In this document: positions 18,201-26,857 of the stretch, piece by piece
Layout: each line of letters begins with the position of its first letter
Position numbering within the stretch: position 1 is the stretch's first letter
From: Clostridia bacterium
GTDB lineage: Bacteria > Bacillota > Clostridia > Oscillospirales > CAG-272
Length of the DNA stretch: 43,693 bases
Assembly: GCA_017451545.1 (NCBI GenBank)
Contig: JAFTOB010000068.1
Location: forward strand, 1 to 43,693
Direction of reading: 5' to 3'
Made by a program: the position numbers and the translations under genes
Notes under the pieces: generated by a model
Told to the model about the DNA's origin: nothing
Databases searched by the model: none
Seen by the model: only the letters and a program-made list of their open reading frames with translations

Positions 18201-18312
18201 CGTCAGCTCCCTTAGCTACGCGTTGCGGATCGTGGGTATCTACGGAGCCCTCGAGGCCACCGGACTTGTCAACGGCGACGCCATCTACATTGCGTCCATT
18301 GAGCTTAAATAA
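15256..18312 (+). CDS. Secreted beta-helix protein with endonuclease/exonuclease/phosphatase domain
   Basis: 1018 aa with a Sec signal peptide (MKKR then a hydrophobic core to about residue 27). Residues 40-320 look like a pectin-lyase-type right-handed beta-helix with recurring FYGGTF/VYGGSF rungs. Residues 325-490 resemble a domain seen in clostridial secreted proteins (SVRLAATSSGIRFTSYV, ISYGTVILP, AAYIKYTVNG). Residues ~495-835 are an EEP fold: LTLNILTH, PDVILFQEF, GGDFNL, GSRIDYIF and the DHLPVIA catalytic end. The last ~180 residues are beta-rich. No LPXTG or S-layer motif. Possibly an extracellular nuclease or phosphodiesterase that scavenges phosphate or nucleic acid. AAAGGAG precedes the ATG, 12 nt after the previous stop. 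Confidence 0.82.
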   Translation: MKKRILLIALAILLIAAIPVAAFAVSAAGNKVQNVSTGDVYDSLDSAVSSAREGDTLKLLDNVSVSSPVKITKGLTIDGNGKTVSNTGGGEAFNIAAAVTVKNISVSSTTGGGFTVDTNGELTLNGSTVDVKGSSGKANALYMAGSAPRADVYTSTLKGSTQAVGSEASGATVNIHSGHFEAKDNVTGVRLFQMYGANSTWNFYGGTFVAQRGYVFNCSVDGSTVNVYGGSFYDTGANESFWIFKYTASANFYGGYFYSPNLNYTVTNEHSPKINFYGGTFVNKTGLPMSANTTAQKTIYGGSYLNSTYGVQMDPLTPVPVRIDGASVRLAATSSGIRFTSYVPARTIAAIKAMADTGSEISYGTVILPTDKLDAEIITFDYLKSKGYVEGVDYVDVPAEKGLSADGEGNVTFNAAMINIKAKNYGREFSAAAYIKYTVNGVTCYAFSVYDDGDSRSIKDVAHRALAVNDTSGKYTESQVAVLEHYASEKNTDNTYTTVNVLTLNILTHEADHGGNTTRYKLYGNQTVADYDFAPRLEYAKAMVAYANPDVILFQEFSGPRWWGTVMNLKPVSGRSGIYTSEHFPGYIWVNHQNRRGVLYENNTDGNPFGAHNFVLYKADKFDLIESGTRFVSESGERAIPGSWYDNGGGVGGSGLYDDLGDYTWVVLQDKETGLRSIYASIHTYNGSIQRHAYMLDNLQCVTEFLQKKSTEYGGIPATIGGDFNLNYRDPVQYFTYDHMVEVANFVDSKVLGSNSGTARVFGNAIPGTNGGSAHGSRIDYIFTNGGEPYAYEVLNGMFVKTSGGYEYDPYCPLDGTGYDVSDHLPVIAKIIIGEGYKYQTADKSNYFRNDGTKDDTVVTDSSAASVTAGKVTFTTTDILKYITLGEKLTADIVKDSAKGNVLRVMATDETNRVSMEIDYKALLGTVDLSKYSTITLTYRTDYTLSGCKVKFGCAQYANGLSLLGTLTEMSSSDGWTTLTLDVSSLSYALRIVGIYGALEATGLVNGDAIYIASIELK

Positions 18313-18315
18313 CAC

Positions 18316-18353
18316 AAAAGAAGCCAAGATCCTTCGATCTTGGCTTCTTTTTT
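18316..18353. terminator. Bidirectional terminator
   Basis: 16-bp stem AAAAGAAGCCAAGATC with CTTC loop between convergent genes; T-runs occur on both strands. Confidence 0.9.
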
Positions 18354-20682
18354 ATTTGATTGAGCGGCTTTCGTGGCAGGTGAGGTAGATTATCTGCGTG
18401 TCGCGCGAAAGCTCGCGGAGCATCTCCTTGGCGCGCTCCAGCTTCTCTCCGTCCAGATTGACGAAGGGATCGTCGAGGACGAGGAAGGGGCGTTCTTCGC
18501 CGTAGAGCGAATCAATAAGCGACAGTCTGATGCAGATGGCTACGACCGCCTGCCAGCCCGTGCTGTAAGCATCGGCCTTCTGCTGACCGCCCTCGTCCCT
18601 CAGCTTGACCTCCAGCTTTGCATCCACCGTTACGTCGCGGTCGTTGCCCGTCAGGCTGTTGAAACGGCTCTCAAAGCTGTTTTTCATATTGACGAGATAA
18701 CGGGAAGCGAGATTTTCCTTGGCCTTCTCGAGGAATTTTACGGTGCTGTCGCAGATATCGCGGCGTTCGGTGTACTCGGCCACGCGGGCTGACAGCTCCT
18801 CGCGGGTCTCCTTGAGAGCGGCAAGGCTCTCGGCCTCGTTTTCGAGGCGATCGGCTTTCTCTGTCATTCGGCTTTGGTCTGCGATGAGGCGGTTCTGCTC
18901 CTCACGGGCTCTTTCGGCAGCGATCTCAAGCATCTTGGGATCGATATCCGATTCGGGGGGCAGCTCGCCGAGATTCTTTTCTCGCTTGAAGCTCTCGGCC
19001 TTTTCTTTGTATTTTTCAAGCTCGCGCTCAAGGCGCAGGAGCTCTGCGCGGCTCTGTCTGATATCCGAAATGCCCTGCGACGGTGCAAAGCCGTATTTCT
19101 CGCGGAAGGCGGCAAGGGCGGTCATTTTTTCGCCTATTGCCTCGCGCCGACGGAGCTCGGCATTCTTACGCTCGAGCGCAGTATCGGCAAGCCTTCCGTA
19201 GCGCTCGGCATCGGCTGACAGCAGTCCGAGGGCGGCCTCCATATCGCCGCCCGCCGTGGCTCCGTATTTGCCAAGGAAGGAAATCAAACCGTTCTCGGTC
19301 TGCGCGATCTCCTCTTCAAGGGCTTTGAGCCCTTGTATTTTGCCGTCGTATTGGGCTTTTGCCGCCTCATAATCGCGGAAACGGAGCTCGGCCTCGCGCT
19401 CGGACTTGACTCTTTTTGCATCGGAATAAACGGCCACGGCCACACCCGAGACAAGGGCGACCGCACCGAAGATGCCGAGGGGGAGCAGAACAGCGAAGCC
19501 CACGGCGGCAAGAATAAGGCCTGCCACAGCCAGCGCAATGCAGGCGGCGAGCATTCCCTTCTTGACCTCAGACTTACAGATGGGCTTTTCGGGGAGCTTT
19601 TCCGACGCAAGTGCGGTGCGCAGAGCATCCGCTTCCCTTCTCTTTCTTTGCAGCTCCTTTGCCTCCCAAATACGATTCGTCAGCTCAAAGCCGCTCGGAA
19701 CACCGTCCTCAAAGCGGCGGGCGAGGGATTCGAGCTCCGAATTATTGGCGTCCGAGTGGCGGTCAAGATCGCTGAGGCTTACGTTTATTTCGCTTTCAAG
19801 CGTCTCGGCTGCCCGAAGCTCTTCCTCCGTGGGAATACCGAGTCTGAAGTTATCATTGGCGGCGTTGAGCTTATTTTGGCAGTCCTCGGCATCACGGACA
19901 AAGCCCGAATAGATCTCGTGATCCTTGCGGACGAGGTTGAGCTTGTTCGCGCCGTCTATCTTTTCGCTCAAAATTTTGATATCGGATCTGATCTCCGCGA
20001 TCCTTTCCTCGGTCTCGGCAATGCTCGCTCGGAGCGCGGCGGCCTCGGTCAGCTTTTCCTCGCACTCGCGGATGCTTTTTTCGCACTTTACGAGATCATT
20101 TTTTGTGTCCTCTATAAGTCCCCCCGTGCCCTTGAAGACCTCAAGCCTGCGGCGGCTCTCCTTGATGCGATCCACAGCCGAAGAAAACTCGCCCATATCG
20201 CTTGAGCCTTCAACAAGGGCAGTCTGACGCTCGCTGATGGAGTCGGTCATTTTCAGGTCCTTCAGCGTAGCCGCGCTCTGGGGCATATAGGTGCATTTAT
20301 CGTAGGACTCGGCGTTGATGCCGAAAAGCTCCTCGCCTATATTTTCGCTGTATTCGTCGGAGGGGAGACCCGTGTCGAGAGTGGTCAGCTCAAAGCTGTC
20401 ACCCGTGCTCGGAGAAAAGCGCCGAGCAATGCGGAATTTTCCCCGTTCGGTCTCGATATCCATAGTGCCGCCAAAATCGCCGCCCGACCAAGGGGCGTAT
20501 TTTTTGCGCAGCTTGCTCTTGTCGCGGTTGTCGGGCAGGCCGTAGAGCATGGCCTTGATGAAGGCGGCGAGGGTGGTCTTACCGTAACCGTTCTCGCCAA
20601 GCACCTCGGTGAGGCTTTCGGCCTCGAGCTTGAAATTCTTCAGCTTGCCGAAGGCGTCTACGTGTATAAACAGTATTTTCAC
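18352..20682 (-). CDS. SbcC/YhaN-like AAA ATPase with membrane hairpin
   Basis: 776 aa. The N-terminus has a Walker A loop GENGYGKTT (residues 29-37). Long coiled coils follow on either side of a hydrophobic double helix near residues 375-425 (AVGFAVLLPLGIFGAVALVSG), as in YhaN-type proteins rather than the zinc-hook SbcC. The C-terminus has the ABC signature and Walker B (PFLVLDDPFVNLDGEKL) and a switch His (IIYLTCHE). It probably works with the preceding phosphoesterase in DNA end processing. Its ATG overlaps that gene's stop by 4 nt (ATGA), indicating translational coupling. Confidence 0.85.
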   Translation of the reverse strand: MKILFIHVDAFGKLKNFKLEAESLTEVLGENGYGKTTLAAFIKAMLYGLPDNRDKSKLRKKYAPWSGGDFGGTMDIETERGKFRIARRFSPSTGDSFELTTLDTGLPSDEYSENIGEELFGINAESYDKCTYMPQSAATLKDLKMTDSISERQTALVEGSSDMGEFSSAVDRIKESRRRLEVFKGTGGLIEDTKNDLVKCEKSIRECEEKLTEAAALRASIAETEERIAEIRSDIKILSEKIDGANKLNLVRKDHEIYSGFVRDAEDCQNKLNAANDNFRLGIPTEEELRAAETLESEINVSLSDLDRHSDANNSELESLARRFEDGVPSGFELTNRIWEAKELQRKRREADALRTALASEKLPEKPICKSEVKKGMLAACIALAVAGLILAAVGFAVLLPLGIFGAVALVSGVAVAVYSDAKRVKSEREAELRFRDYEAAKAQYDGKIQGLKALEEEIAQTENGLISFLGKYGATAGGDMEAALGLLSADAERYGRLADTALERKNAELRRREAIGEKMTALAAFREKYGFAPSQGISDIRQSRAELLRLERELEKYKEKAESFKREKNLGELPPESDIDPKMLEIAAERAREEQNRLIADQSRMTEKADRLENEAESLAALKETREELSARVAEYTERRDICDSTVKFLEKAKENLASRYLVNMKNSFESRFNSLTGNDRDVTVDAKLEVKLRDEGGQQKADAYSTGWQAVVAICIRLSLIDSLYGEERPFLVLDDPFVNLDGEKLERAKEMLRELSRDTQIIYLTCHESRSIK

Positions 20683-21749
20683 GGCATTTCACCTCCCAAA
20701 AGGGCGGCGAGACCGCAGGCGATGATGCGCTCGCGCTCCTCCTCGTCCTTGACCTTTTCGGTGACAAGGCGGATGAACTCGCCCTTCAGCGAGATGTCGC
20801 CCTCGTAATCGGCGCGGTCGACCAACACTCCCGTGCGATCCTTGACCGAAAAGCCGTAATATTCGCCCTCCAGCTCGTGAACGATCTGGTCAAAGAATTT
20901 TTCCTCGCCCGGGCGGAGCTTGCCCTCGGCTCGGATGCGGACGACAGAGCTCGACGGCACGTCGGCCAGAGCATCCCTGACTCGGCAGAGCTGCTCGGCA
21001 AATGTGACGGCACCCGTCATATCGGCCCGTCTTTCCTCCACGGTGCGAATGGAGCTTTTTACGAAACGGTGAGTTATTTTGCCGTTTTCAACGTCGAGCT
21101 CAACGAATCCCTTGTCGCCGCACTCGTCAAAGCCGCGCCCCTCAAGGCAGCCGGGATAGCAATAAATGCCGCGGCGGTCGATCTTGCCCGTATCATAGCT
21201 ATGATAATGACCGAGAGCGAGGTAGTCGATGCCCTTCTCGGCCAGAGCCTTGATATTGACGGCATCCTCGCCGAAGGTCCTGCCCGCCGCGCCGTGCATA
21301 ACGGCGATATTGACCCTCTCGGGGTCAAGCTCAAGCTCGCCGTACAGGCTCTCGCAGTTTTCTCCCGTCAGCTCGACGCCGCAAACGGTGACGCCCTCGG
21401 GCAGATCGTATTTCACCCACTCCGAGCCGAAAAGCTTGAGGTTTTCGGGCAGGCTGTCGGTAAACTCAAAGCAACCCGCATCGTGGTTGCCGAAAAGTAC
21501 GTAAAATTCGATATCCGGCAGACCCCTAACCGTATCAATGACAAAACGGCGCACCTTCGCCGTCACACGGCCGCGATCGAAAAGATCGCCCGCGATAATA
21601 ACGGCGGATGCGCCCGCTTTGTCTGCATACTCGGCAAGGCGCAGAAAGGCTGTCATCAGTTCGCTTCGGCGTTCCTTCGCCCGCTCGGGTGACAGACCTG
21701 TCTGCATTGCCGCGTCAAGGTGGATATCAGACGTGTGAATTATCTTCAT
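20679..21749 (-). CDS. SbcD/YhaO-like DNA repair metallophosphoesterase
   Basis: 356 aa. Nuclease-type calcineurin fold with HTSDIHLDA at the N-terminus, IIAGDLFDRG, LFGNHDAG, a VMHGAAG His and LGHYHSYD, which are the Mre11/SbcD metal ligands. The C-terminal ~120 residues are a capping domain. It is the nuclease partner of the overlapping ATPase. Its ATG directly abuts the TAA stop of rnfB, with only a distant AAGGA upstream, so it must be read from the Rnf transcript or by coupled translation. Confidence 0.88.
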   Translation of the reverse strand: MKIIHTSDIHLDAAMQTGLSPERAKERRSELMTAFLRLAEYADKAGASAVIIAGDLFDRGRVTAKVRRFVIDTVRGLPDIEFYVLFGNHDAGCFEFTDSLPENLKLFGSEWVKYDLPEGVTVCGVELTGENCESLYGELELDPERVNIAVMHGAAGRTFGEDAVNIKALAEKGIDYLALGHYHSYDTGKIDRRGIYCYPGCLEGRGFDECGDKGFVELDVENGKITHRFVKSSIRTVEERRADMTGAVTFAEQLCRVRDALADVPSSSVVRIRAEGKLRPGEEKFFDQIVHELEGEYYGFSVKDRTGVLVDRADYEGDISLKGEFIRLVTEKVKDEEERERIIACGLAALLGGEMP

Positions 21750-22607
21750 TTATTCTGACTGTTCCTTATCTTTCTTTACTCTTGTGATTATAAGGCTGTT
21801 GTTCTGCACCTCGGCAGACCAGATGATGTGGCGCGGGCATTTTTCAACGCAAATGCCGCAACCGATGCACTTTGCGTAATCGATGGAGGCCTTGAAATCA
21901 TTGACCGTAATAGCCTGCTCGGGGCAAGCCTTCTCGCAGATCTTGCAGGCGATACAGCCCACGTCGCAATACTTGCGGGTAACGGGGCCCTTATCCACCG
22001 ACATACAGCCGACCCAATGCTCACTGTTGTAGGGAATGAGCTTGATTATGTGCTTGGGGCAGGCGTTTACGCAAGCGCCGCAGCCCTCGCACTTTTTGTA
22101 GTCAACGACGGCGACTCCGTTGACAACGGAAATTGCCTCGAATTTGCAGGCCTTGACGCAGGTGCCGAGTCCTGTACAGCCGTTGGGGCAAACGCGGTCT
22201 CCGCCGCCCAGCTTCGCGGCGGCTATGCAGTCCTGAACTCCCGCGTATATGTATTTCTGCTTGGCGTAATCGTCGGTGCCCGAGCACATGACCTGCGCGC
22301 GCATACGCGTGGGCATCTCGCCCACCTCAACGCCGAGGATCTCGGCGATCTTCTTCGCCGTATCGGGGCCGCCTGCGTTGCAGGCGGTGACGGGTGCTTT
22401 GCCGTCGGCAATGGCTTGCGCCAGCTGTGCACAGCCCGCGTAGCCGCATCCGCCGCAGTTTGCGCCGGGGAGCACCTCGGTAATGGCGGCAACGCTCTCC
22501 TCGGTCTTAACGAAGAAGACCTTGGACGCGATGGCGAGAAGAACACCGAAGACAAGTCCGAGTCCCGCGAATATGCCCACGGGAAGCAGTATATCTAACC
22601 AATCCAT
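21750..22607 (-). CDS. rnfB: Electron transport complex subunit RnfB
   Basis: 285 aa. One N-terminal transmembrane helix ([20 protein letters not shown]), then the CGGCGYAGC four-cysteine cluster domain near residues 50-58, then three clear ferredoxin-type motifs: [24 protein letters not shown] and [12 protein letters not shown], plus a further cysteine group around [11 protein letters not shown]. RnfB is the ferredoxin-side iron-sulfur subunit of the Na+ or H+ translocating ferredoxin:NAD+ oxidoreductase. Ribosome site AAAGGAGG 6 nt upstream. Last Rnf gene in the order C-D-G-E-A-B. Confidence 0.96.
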   Translation of the reverse strand: MDWLDILLPVGIFAGLGLVFGVLLAIASKVFFVKTEESVAAITEVLPGANCGGCGYAGCAQLAQAIADGKAPVTACNAGGPDTAKKIAEILGVEVGEMPTRMRAQVMCSGTDDYAKQKYIYAGVQDCIAAAKLGGGDRVCPNGCTGLGTCVKACKFEAISVVNGVAVVDYKKCEGCGACVNACPKHIIKLIPYNSEHWVGCMSVDKGPVTRKYCDVGCIACKICEKACPEQAITVNDFKASIDYAKCIGCGICVEKCPRHIIWSAEVQNNSLIITRVKKDKEQSE

Positions 22608-22619
22608 ATTTTTCCTCCT

Positions 22620-23207
22620 TTAACCGAAGCTCACGCCCGAGAAGGCGGAAAATGCCATAGCCAGCAGTCCCGCCGCCACGAGGGTGATGGGAAAGCCGCG
22701 GAAGGCGCGGGGCGGATGTGCCGTTTCAAGCCTTGCTCTGACGCCCGCAAAGACCACGATGGCCAGAGTGAAGCCGAGACCTGCGGCGAATCCGAAGCAG
22801 ACGCTCTCGATGAAATTATAATTGTTCTCAATGATAAGAAGTGTTGAGGACAGAACGGCGCAGTTAGTGGTGATCAGCGGCAGGTAGATGCCCAGCGAAT
22901 TATAGAGCGCGGGCACGAACTTGCGCAGGAACATTTCAATAAACTGAACCAGTGCCGCAATAACGAGAATAAACGCGATGGTGCGCAGATAATCAAGCCC
23001 GAAGGGCTCGAGCAGGAAGGTGTAGACCGCCCACGTAACGGCGCAGGAGAGCGAGATGACGAAGGTAACGGCCATTCCCATACCGAGGGCGTTGGCGGGC
23101 TTATCCGAAACTCCGAGGAAGGGACAGCAGCCGTAGAATTTGCTGAAGATGAAGTTCTCGATGAGGATTGCGCCGAACATCATCAAAAGAATATCGGTAA
23201 AGCTCAT
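22620..23207 (-). CDS. rnfA: Electron transport complex subunit RnfA
   Basis: 195-aa integral membrane protein with about six helices. The signatures IENFIFSKFYGCCPFLGVS, PLITTNCAVL and GFTLAIVVFAGVR are those of RnfA/NqrE, with the conserved cysteines that hold the membrane iron-sulfur cluster shared with RnfE. Start overlaps the rnfE stop by 4 nt. Confidence 0.96.
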   Translation of the reverse strand: MSFTDILLMMFGAILIENFIFSKFYGCCPFLGVSDKPANALGMGMAVTFVISLSCAVTWAVYTFLLEPFGLDYLRTIAFILVIAALVQFIEMFLRKFVPALYNSLGIYLPLITTNCAVLSSTLLIIENNYNFIESVCFGFAAGLGFTLAIVVFAGVRARLETAHPPRAFRGFPITLVAAGLLAMAFSAFSGVSFG

Positions 23208-23866
23208 TCCTTGTCTCCCCTTTCCTTCGGCTCAACGTGGGACAGACGCTTCAGGCGCTTTTTGTCCTCCACCGAATTTTTGATCTTCTGTACGGCGGCG
23301 ATAATGATACCGAGAGTGATGAACGCGCCCGCAGGCTGTGCGATCATCATTGCGGGCTCGTATACACCGAAGGTGATATCGTAACCGAGAATGGTTCCCG
23401 AGCCGATGACCTCACGGATGGCCGCCATAACGATCAAGGCAAAAGTGAAGCCGAGACCCGTGGCAATTCCGTCGACGATGGACGGCAGGGGCTTGTTTTT
23501 GGACGCATACGCCTCGGCTCTTGCGAGGATTATGCAGTTAACGACGATGAGCGAGAGGAATATACCCAACGACTGGTAAAGGTCGAAGAGGTACGCCTTC
23601 ATTATAAGCTCGACGGCGGTAACGAAGCCCGAAATGATAACTATGTACGCCGCAATTCGCACCTGCTTCGGTATAATGTGGCGAAGCAGGGAGATGAGCA
23701 GATTGGAGCAGACGAGAACGGCCGTGGCGGCGAGTCCCATTCCTATTGCGTTGGAGACGAGAGTGGTCAGCGCCAGCGTAGGGCACATTCCGAGGAGCTG
23801 AACGAACACGGGGTTTTCGTCAAGTATGCCCCGCTTGAGCTGTGAAAAGAATCCGTCCTTTTTCAT
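23204..23866 (-). CDS. rnfE: Electron transport complex subunit RnfE
   Basis: 220-aa membrane protein, homologous in fold to RnfA and inverted in topology. Signatures: ENPVFVQLLGMCPTLAL, LIVVNCIILARAEA, DGIATGLGFTFALI and REVIGSG. The paired Cys in MCPT and NCII correspond to the intramembrane cluster ligands. Its start shares one base with the rnfG stop (TGATG). Confidence 0.95.
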   Translation of the reverse strand: MKKDGFFSQLKRGILDENPVFVQLLGMCPTLALTTLVSNAIGMGLAATAVLVCSNLLISLLRHIIPKQVRIAAYIVIISGFVTAVELIMKAYLFDLYQSLGIFLSLIVVNCIILARAEAYASKNKPLPSIVDGIATGLGFTFALIVMAAIREVIGSGTILGYDITFGVYEPAMMIAQPAGAFITLGIIIAAVQKIKNSVEDKKRLKRLSHVEPKERGDKE

Positions 23867-24453
23867 CAGTTTGCTCCTCCCTTCTCAATGATTCCAAGCG
23901 ATTCAAGTGCTTCTCTTGCGGTGTTTACCGCACCGAGAACGCCCTTTGAGCTGATGGTCGCGCCTGCGATCTTATCGATTCCGTTGCCGAAGACGATCTC
24001 GCCCGACTGACCCTCGTAGCCGGCAAGATATCCGGCATCCGAGACCTTGCTTCCGATACCCGTGGTCTCTTTTGAGGCCAGCACCATAACGCGCCTGACC
24101 TCACCCTCGGCGCCAAAGGCCACAAAGACCTGAAGTCCCGTGCTGTATCCCTTGACCGTCAGAGTGACGGTGGCGAGAGTTTTGCCGTTTACATCAACGG
24201 CGGTGCGGATCTCGTCTATACCCTCGGGCAGAGCTTTAAGCTTTTCAAACTCAACGCCCTCGCCGTAAATCTCGTCGATGGCACGGAGCTTTTCTTCTTC
24301 CTTTTTCTGCTCGACCATAGCCTCGTTGGCGGCGATCTGATCGCGGGTCAGCACCTGGAGACCCGAAATGATGCCCGCAACGACGGCGCAGATGAGAAGC
24401 AGGGGGAGGAAGATCTTCAGAACGTAGGTAAAGTTATTGCTCTTAGCTTGCAC
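23866..24453 (-). CDS. rnfG: Electron transport complex subunit RnfG
   Basis: 195 aa with one N-terminal membrane helix (FLPLLLICAVVAGIISG) and an extracytoplasmic FMN-binding domain ending in IAGATISSKGVLGAVN. The Thr of that motif is where FMN is covalently attached in RnfG/NqrC proteins. The start codon is GTG, overlapping the end of rnfD by 11 nt. Confidence 0.93.
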   Translation of the reverse strand: MQAKSNNFTYVLKIFLPLLLICAVVAGIISGLQVLTRDQIAANEAMVEQKKEEEKLRAIDEIYGEGVEFEKLKALPEGIDEIRTAVDVNGKTLATVTLTVKGYSTGLQVFVAFGAEGEVRRVMVLASKETTGIGSKVSDAGYLAGYEGQSGEIVFGNGIDKIAGATISSKGVLGAVNTAREALESLGIIEKGGAN

Positions 24454-25459
24454 GTTTCTTTACCCCCTTTGTTCCGAAGATTCTGGGCTTGGTGGCGAAG
24501 TCGATGTACCACACAAGCGAGTTCATAATGAGGATGGCAAAGGACACGCCCTCGGCGTTTGCGCCGAAGCACCTGAAGAAGAAGGTGAGAAGTCCGCATC
24601 CCACGCCGAATATGACTCTTCCCCACTTGGTAATGGGGCAGGTGACGTAGTCTGTTGCCATAAAGATGGCGCCCAGCATAAGACCGCCCGACAGAAGCTC
24701 GTAGAGCATAGCGTCAAGCCTCGAGACTCCCGCGACCTGCGGGAAAATAAAGAACATAACGGCGCAAGTGCCGAGATAGGTTACGGGAATATGCCAGCTT
24801 ATAATGCCGCGGATGAGCAGATAAATGCCACCGACGAGCAGGAGCAGAGCCGAGATCTCGCCGATAGTTCCGTCGCATTTACCAAAGAACATATCGAGAA
24901 GGGACGCCGAGGGCGTGCCGCCCTCCTTGATGCCTGCGAGAACGGTGGCCGAGGCCTGAATGTCCTCGCCCACGTTGGCGAAAAGGGGCAGCTTGGCACC
25001 GAGTCCCACGTACTTGCCCATATGTGCGGGCCAGGAGAAGAAGAGGAAGGCGCGAGCGGCCAGGGCGGGGTTGAGGAAGTTTCTTCCGATACCGCCGAAA
25101 AGCTGCTTTACGATGATGATGGCGAAGGCCGAGCCGACCACGGGCAGCCAAAGCGGCACCGAGGCAGGCAGGTTCATACCGAGCAGGAGACCCGTGAGAG
25201 CCGCCGAGCAGTCGGAGATCATCACGCGCTTTTTGATAATAAATTTCTGATAAACAAACTCGCTCAGCACGGCCGAGGCTACGCTGATGAGCAGGACGAA
25301 CAGTGCTCGCCAACCGAAGATATAAACTCCGAAGGCGCAGGCGGGGATGAGGGCAATTATGACCTCAAGCATACTCCAGCGGATGCTGGCGCGCCTTTTT
25401 ATATGGGGCGAGGGCTCAACCGTCAGAAGAGCCGCTTCATTGAATTTCGTATCTTGCAT
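24443..25459 (-). CDS. rnfD: Electron transport complex subunit RnfD
   Basis: 338-aa membrane protein with about ten helices. Signatures: SPHIKRRASIRWSMLEVIIA at the N-terminus, GRNFLNPALAARAFLFFSWP, KEGGTPSASLLDMFFG (FMN attachment region) and a final ILIMNSLVWYIDFATKPRIFG. The ATG at 25459 is preceded by GGGAG at 6 nt; the longer open frame upstream runs into rnfC and is rejected. Together with RnfG it carries flavins across the membrane. Confidence 0.94.
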   Translation of the reverse strand: MQDTKFNEAALLTVEPSPHIKRRASIRWSMLEVIIALIPACAFGVYIFGWRALFVLLISVASAVLSEFVYQKFIIKKRVMISDCSAALTGLLLGMNLPASVPLWLPVVGSAFAIIIVKQLFGGIGRNFLNPALAARAFLFFSWPAHMGKYVGLGAKLPLFANVGEDIQASATVLAGIKEGGTPSASLLDMFFGKCDGTIGEISALLLLVGGIYLLIRGIISWHIPVTYLGTCAVMFFIFPQVAGVSRLDAMLYELLSGGLMLGAIFMATDYVTCPITKWGRVIFGVGCGLLTFFFRCFGANAEGVSFAILIMNSLVWYIDFATKPRIFGTKGVKKRAS

Positions 25460-25476
25460 ATTTTTCTCCCAAATCT

Positions 25477-26787
25477 TTATTTCTTGGCACGGAGAGCACC
25501 CTTTGCCACACGGATATGCTGAACTATCATCATATGTCCCGGGCAGTTGTAGGAGCAGGTTCCGCACTCAACGCAGGACATAACGCCGAGCTTTGCCGCC
25601 TCGTCGAATTTGCCGAGTCGGGCGAAGCGCACCAGATAGTTGGGCATCAGGTGCATTGGGCAGTTTTTGACGCAACGTCCGCAACGGATACAGACCGAAG
25701 GCTCGTTGTAGTGGGTGAACTGATCCTCCGAGAGCACCAGCAGAGCCGACGTACCCTTGATGACGGGGCCCTTGATATCCCACTGTGCCGCGCCCATCAT
25801 AGGACCGCCGCTGACCAGCATATAGGGATCCTTTTTCAGACCGCCCGCGAACTCGATAAGGTCGCTGAAGGAGGCACCGATGGGGGCAAGAACGTTTTTC
25901 GGAGTGTTTACACAGTCACCGTCCACGGTTATGACGCGCTCGATGACCGGCATACCGCACACCACAGCGTTATGGATGGCCACGCAGCTCGAGGCGTTGA
26001 AGAAGACACAGCCCATATCTGCGGGCAGCTTTCCGGGCGGGAGCTGGCGGCGGGTCAGGGCGTACATAAGCTGACGCTCGTCACCCTGCGGGTATTTGGT
26101 CTTGCAAACGCAGACCTTGATGTTCGGGAAGTCCCGTGTCTCGCGCTCAAGGGCGGCGATGGACTCGGGCTTGTTGTCCTCAACGGCGATGTAGGCCGAA
26201 TCAAGGCCGAAAATATGCATAAGTATCTTCACACCGTTGACGAGACGGTCGGTGTACTCGATCATAACGCGGCAGTCTGCGGTTATGTAGGGCTCGCACT
26301 CGGCGCAGTTGATGATGATGTGGTCGACCTTACCGAGAGCCGAACGGATCTTGGCATAGGTTGGGAACATTGCGCCGCCCATGCCCGAAATTCCCGCCAG
26401 ACGGATGCGCTCTATGAGCTCGTCCGCAGAGCGGTCAAGATAACTGCCCTCAAGGGGCACGATGTCGGGACAGAGTGTTCCCTGCCCGTCGTTTTCTATA
26501 ACGATATTCTGGATCGGCACTCCTTGGGCGTTGTTGCGGGAGTCGATGGCTATGACCTTGCCCGAAACGCTGGAGTGTACGGGGCAACCGAGGGCGTTCT
26601 CCACGCTTCCGATCATCTGGCCGCGGGTGACGGTATCGCCAACCTTGACCAGCGGCGTACAGGGCGCGCCTATATGCTGTGAAAGTGCGATGGAGACGGT
26701 TGCGGGAACGGGCATGGGCTCGATAGCACAGCCCGCTGTGTTTTTGTGTTCCTCAACGTGAGTTCCGCCTTTGAACGTGTACTTCAA
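25477..26787 (-). CDS. rnfC: Electron transport complex subunit RnfC
   Basis: 436 aa, the cytoplasmic NADH-binding subunit. The N-terminal RnfC barrel-sandwich (PATVSIALSQHIGAPCTPLV, GDTVTRGQMIG) is followed by the NADH/FMN module (GISGMGGAMFPTYAK, NCAECEPYITAD) and two ferredoxin motifs, CIRCGRCVKNCP and CVECGTCSYNCPGH. The start is TTG, placed by AAGGAG 8 nt upstream. First gene of rnfCDGEAB and the following nuclease pair; a single promoter is visible upstream. Confidence 0.95.
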   Translation of the reverse strand: MKYTFKGGTHVEEHKNTAGCAIEPMPVPATVSIALSQHIGAPCTPLVKVGDTVTRGQMIGSVENALGCPVHSSVSGKVIAIDSRNNAQGVPIQNIVIENDGQGTLCPDIVPLEGSYLDRSADELIERIRLAGISGMGGAMFPTYAKIRSALGKVDHIIINCAECEPYITADCRVMIEYTDRLVNGVKILMHIFGLDSAYIAVEDNKPESIAALERETRDFPNIKVCVCKTKYPQGDERQLMYALTRRQLPPGKLPADMGCVFFNASSCVAIHNAVVCGMPVIERVITVDGDCVNTPKNVLAPIGASFSDLIEFAGGLKKDPYMLVSGGPMMGAAQWDIKGPVIKGTSALLVLSEDQFTHYNEPSVCIRCGRCVKNCPMHLMPNYLVRFARLGKFDEAAKLGVMSCVECGTCSYNCPGHMMIVQHIRVAKGALRAKK

Positions 26788-26828
26788 AACAAAATCTCCT
26801 TAAAATCCATTATTTCTCTAACATTATA

Positions 26829-26857
26829 ATTATATGATAATTTTGCACAAATTTCAA
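26829..26857 (-). promoter_or_regulatory. Promoter of the rnf operon
   Basis: Minus-strand TTGAAA (26857-26852), 17-nt spacer, TATAAT (26834-26829); a second overlapping TATAAT lies 6 nt downstream. The remaining ~90 nt up to the tRNA promoter is AT-rich with no gene seen. Confidence 0.75.
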
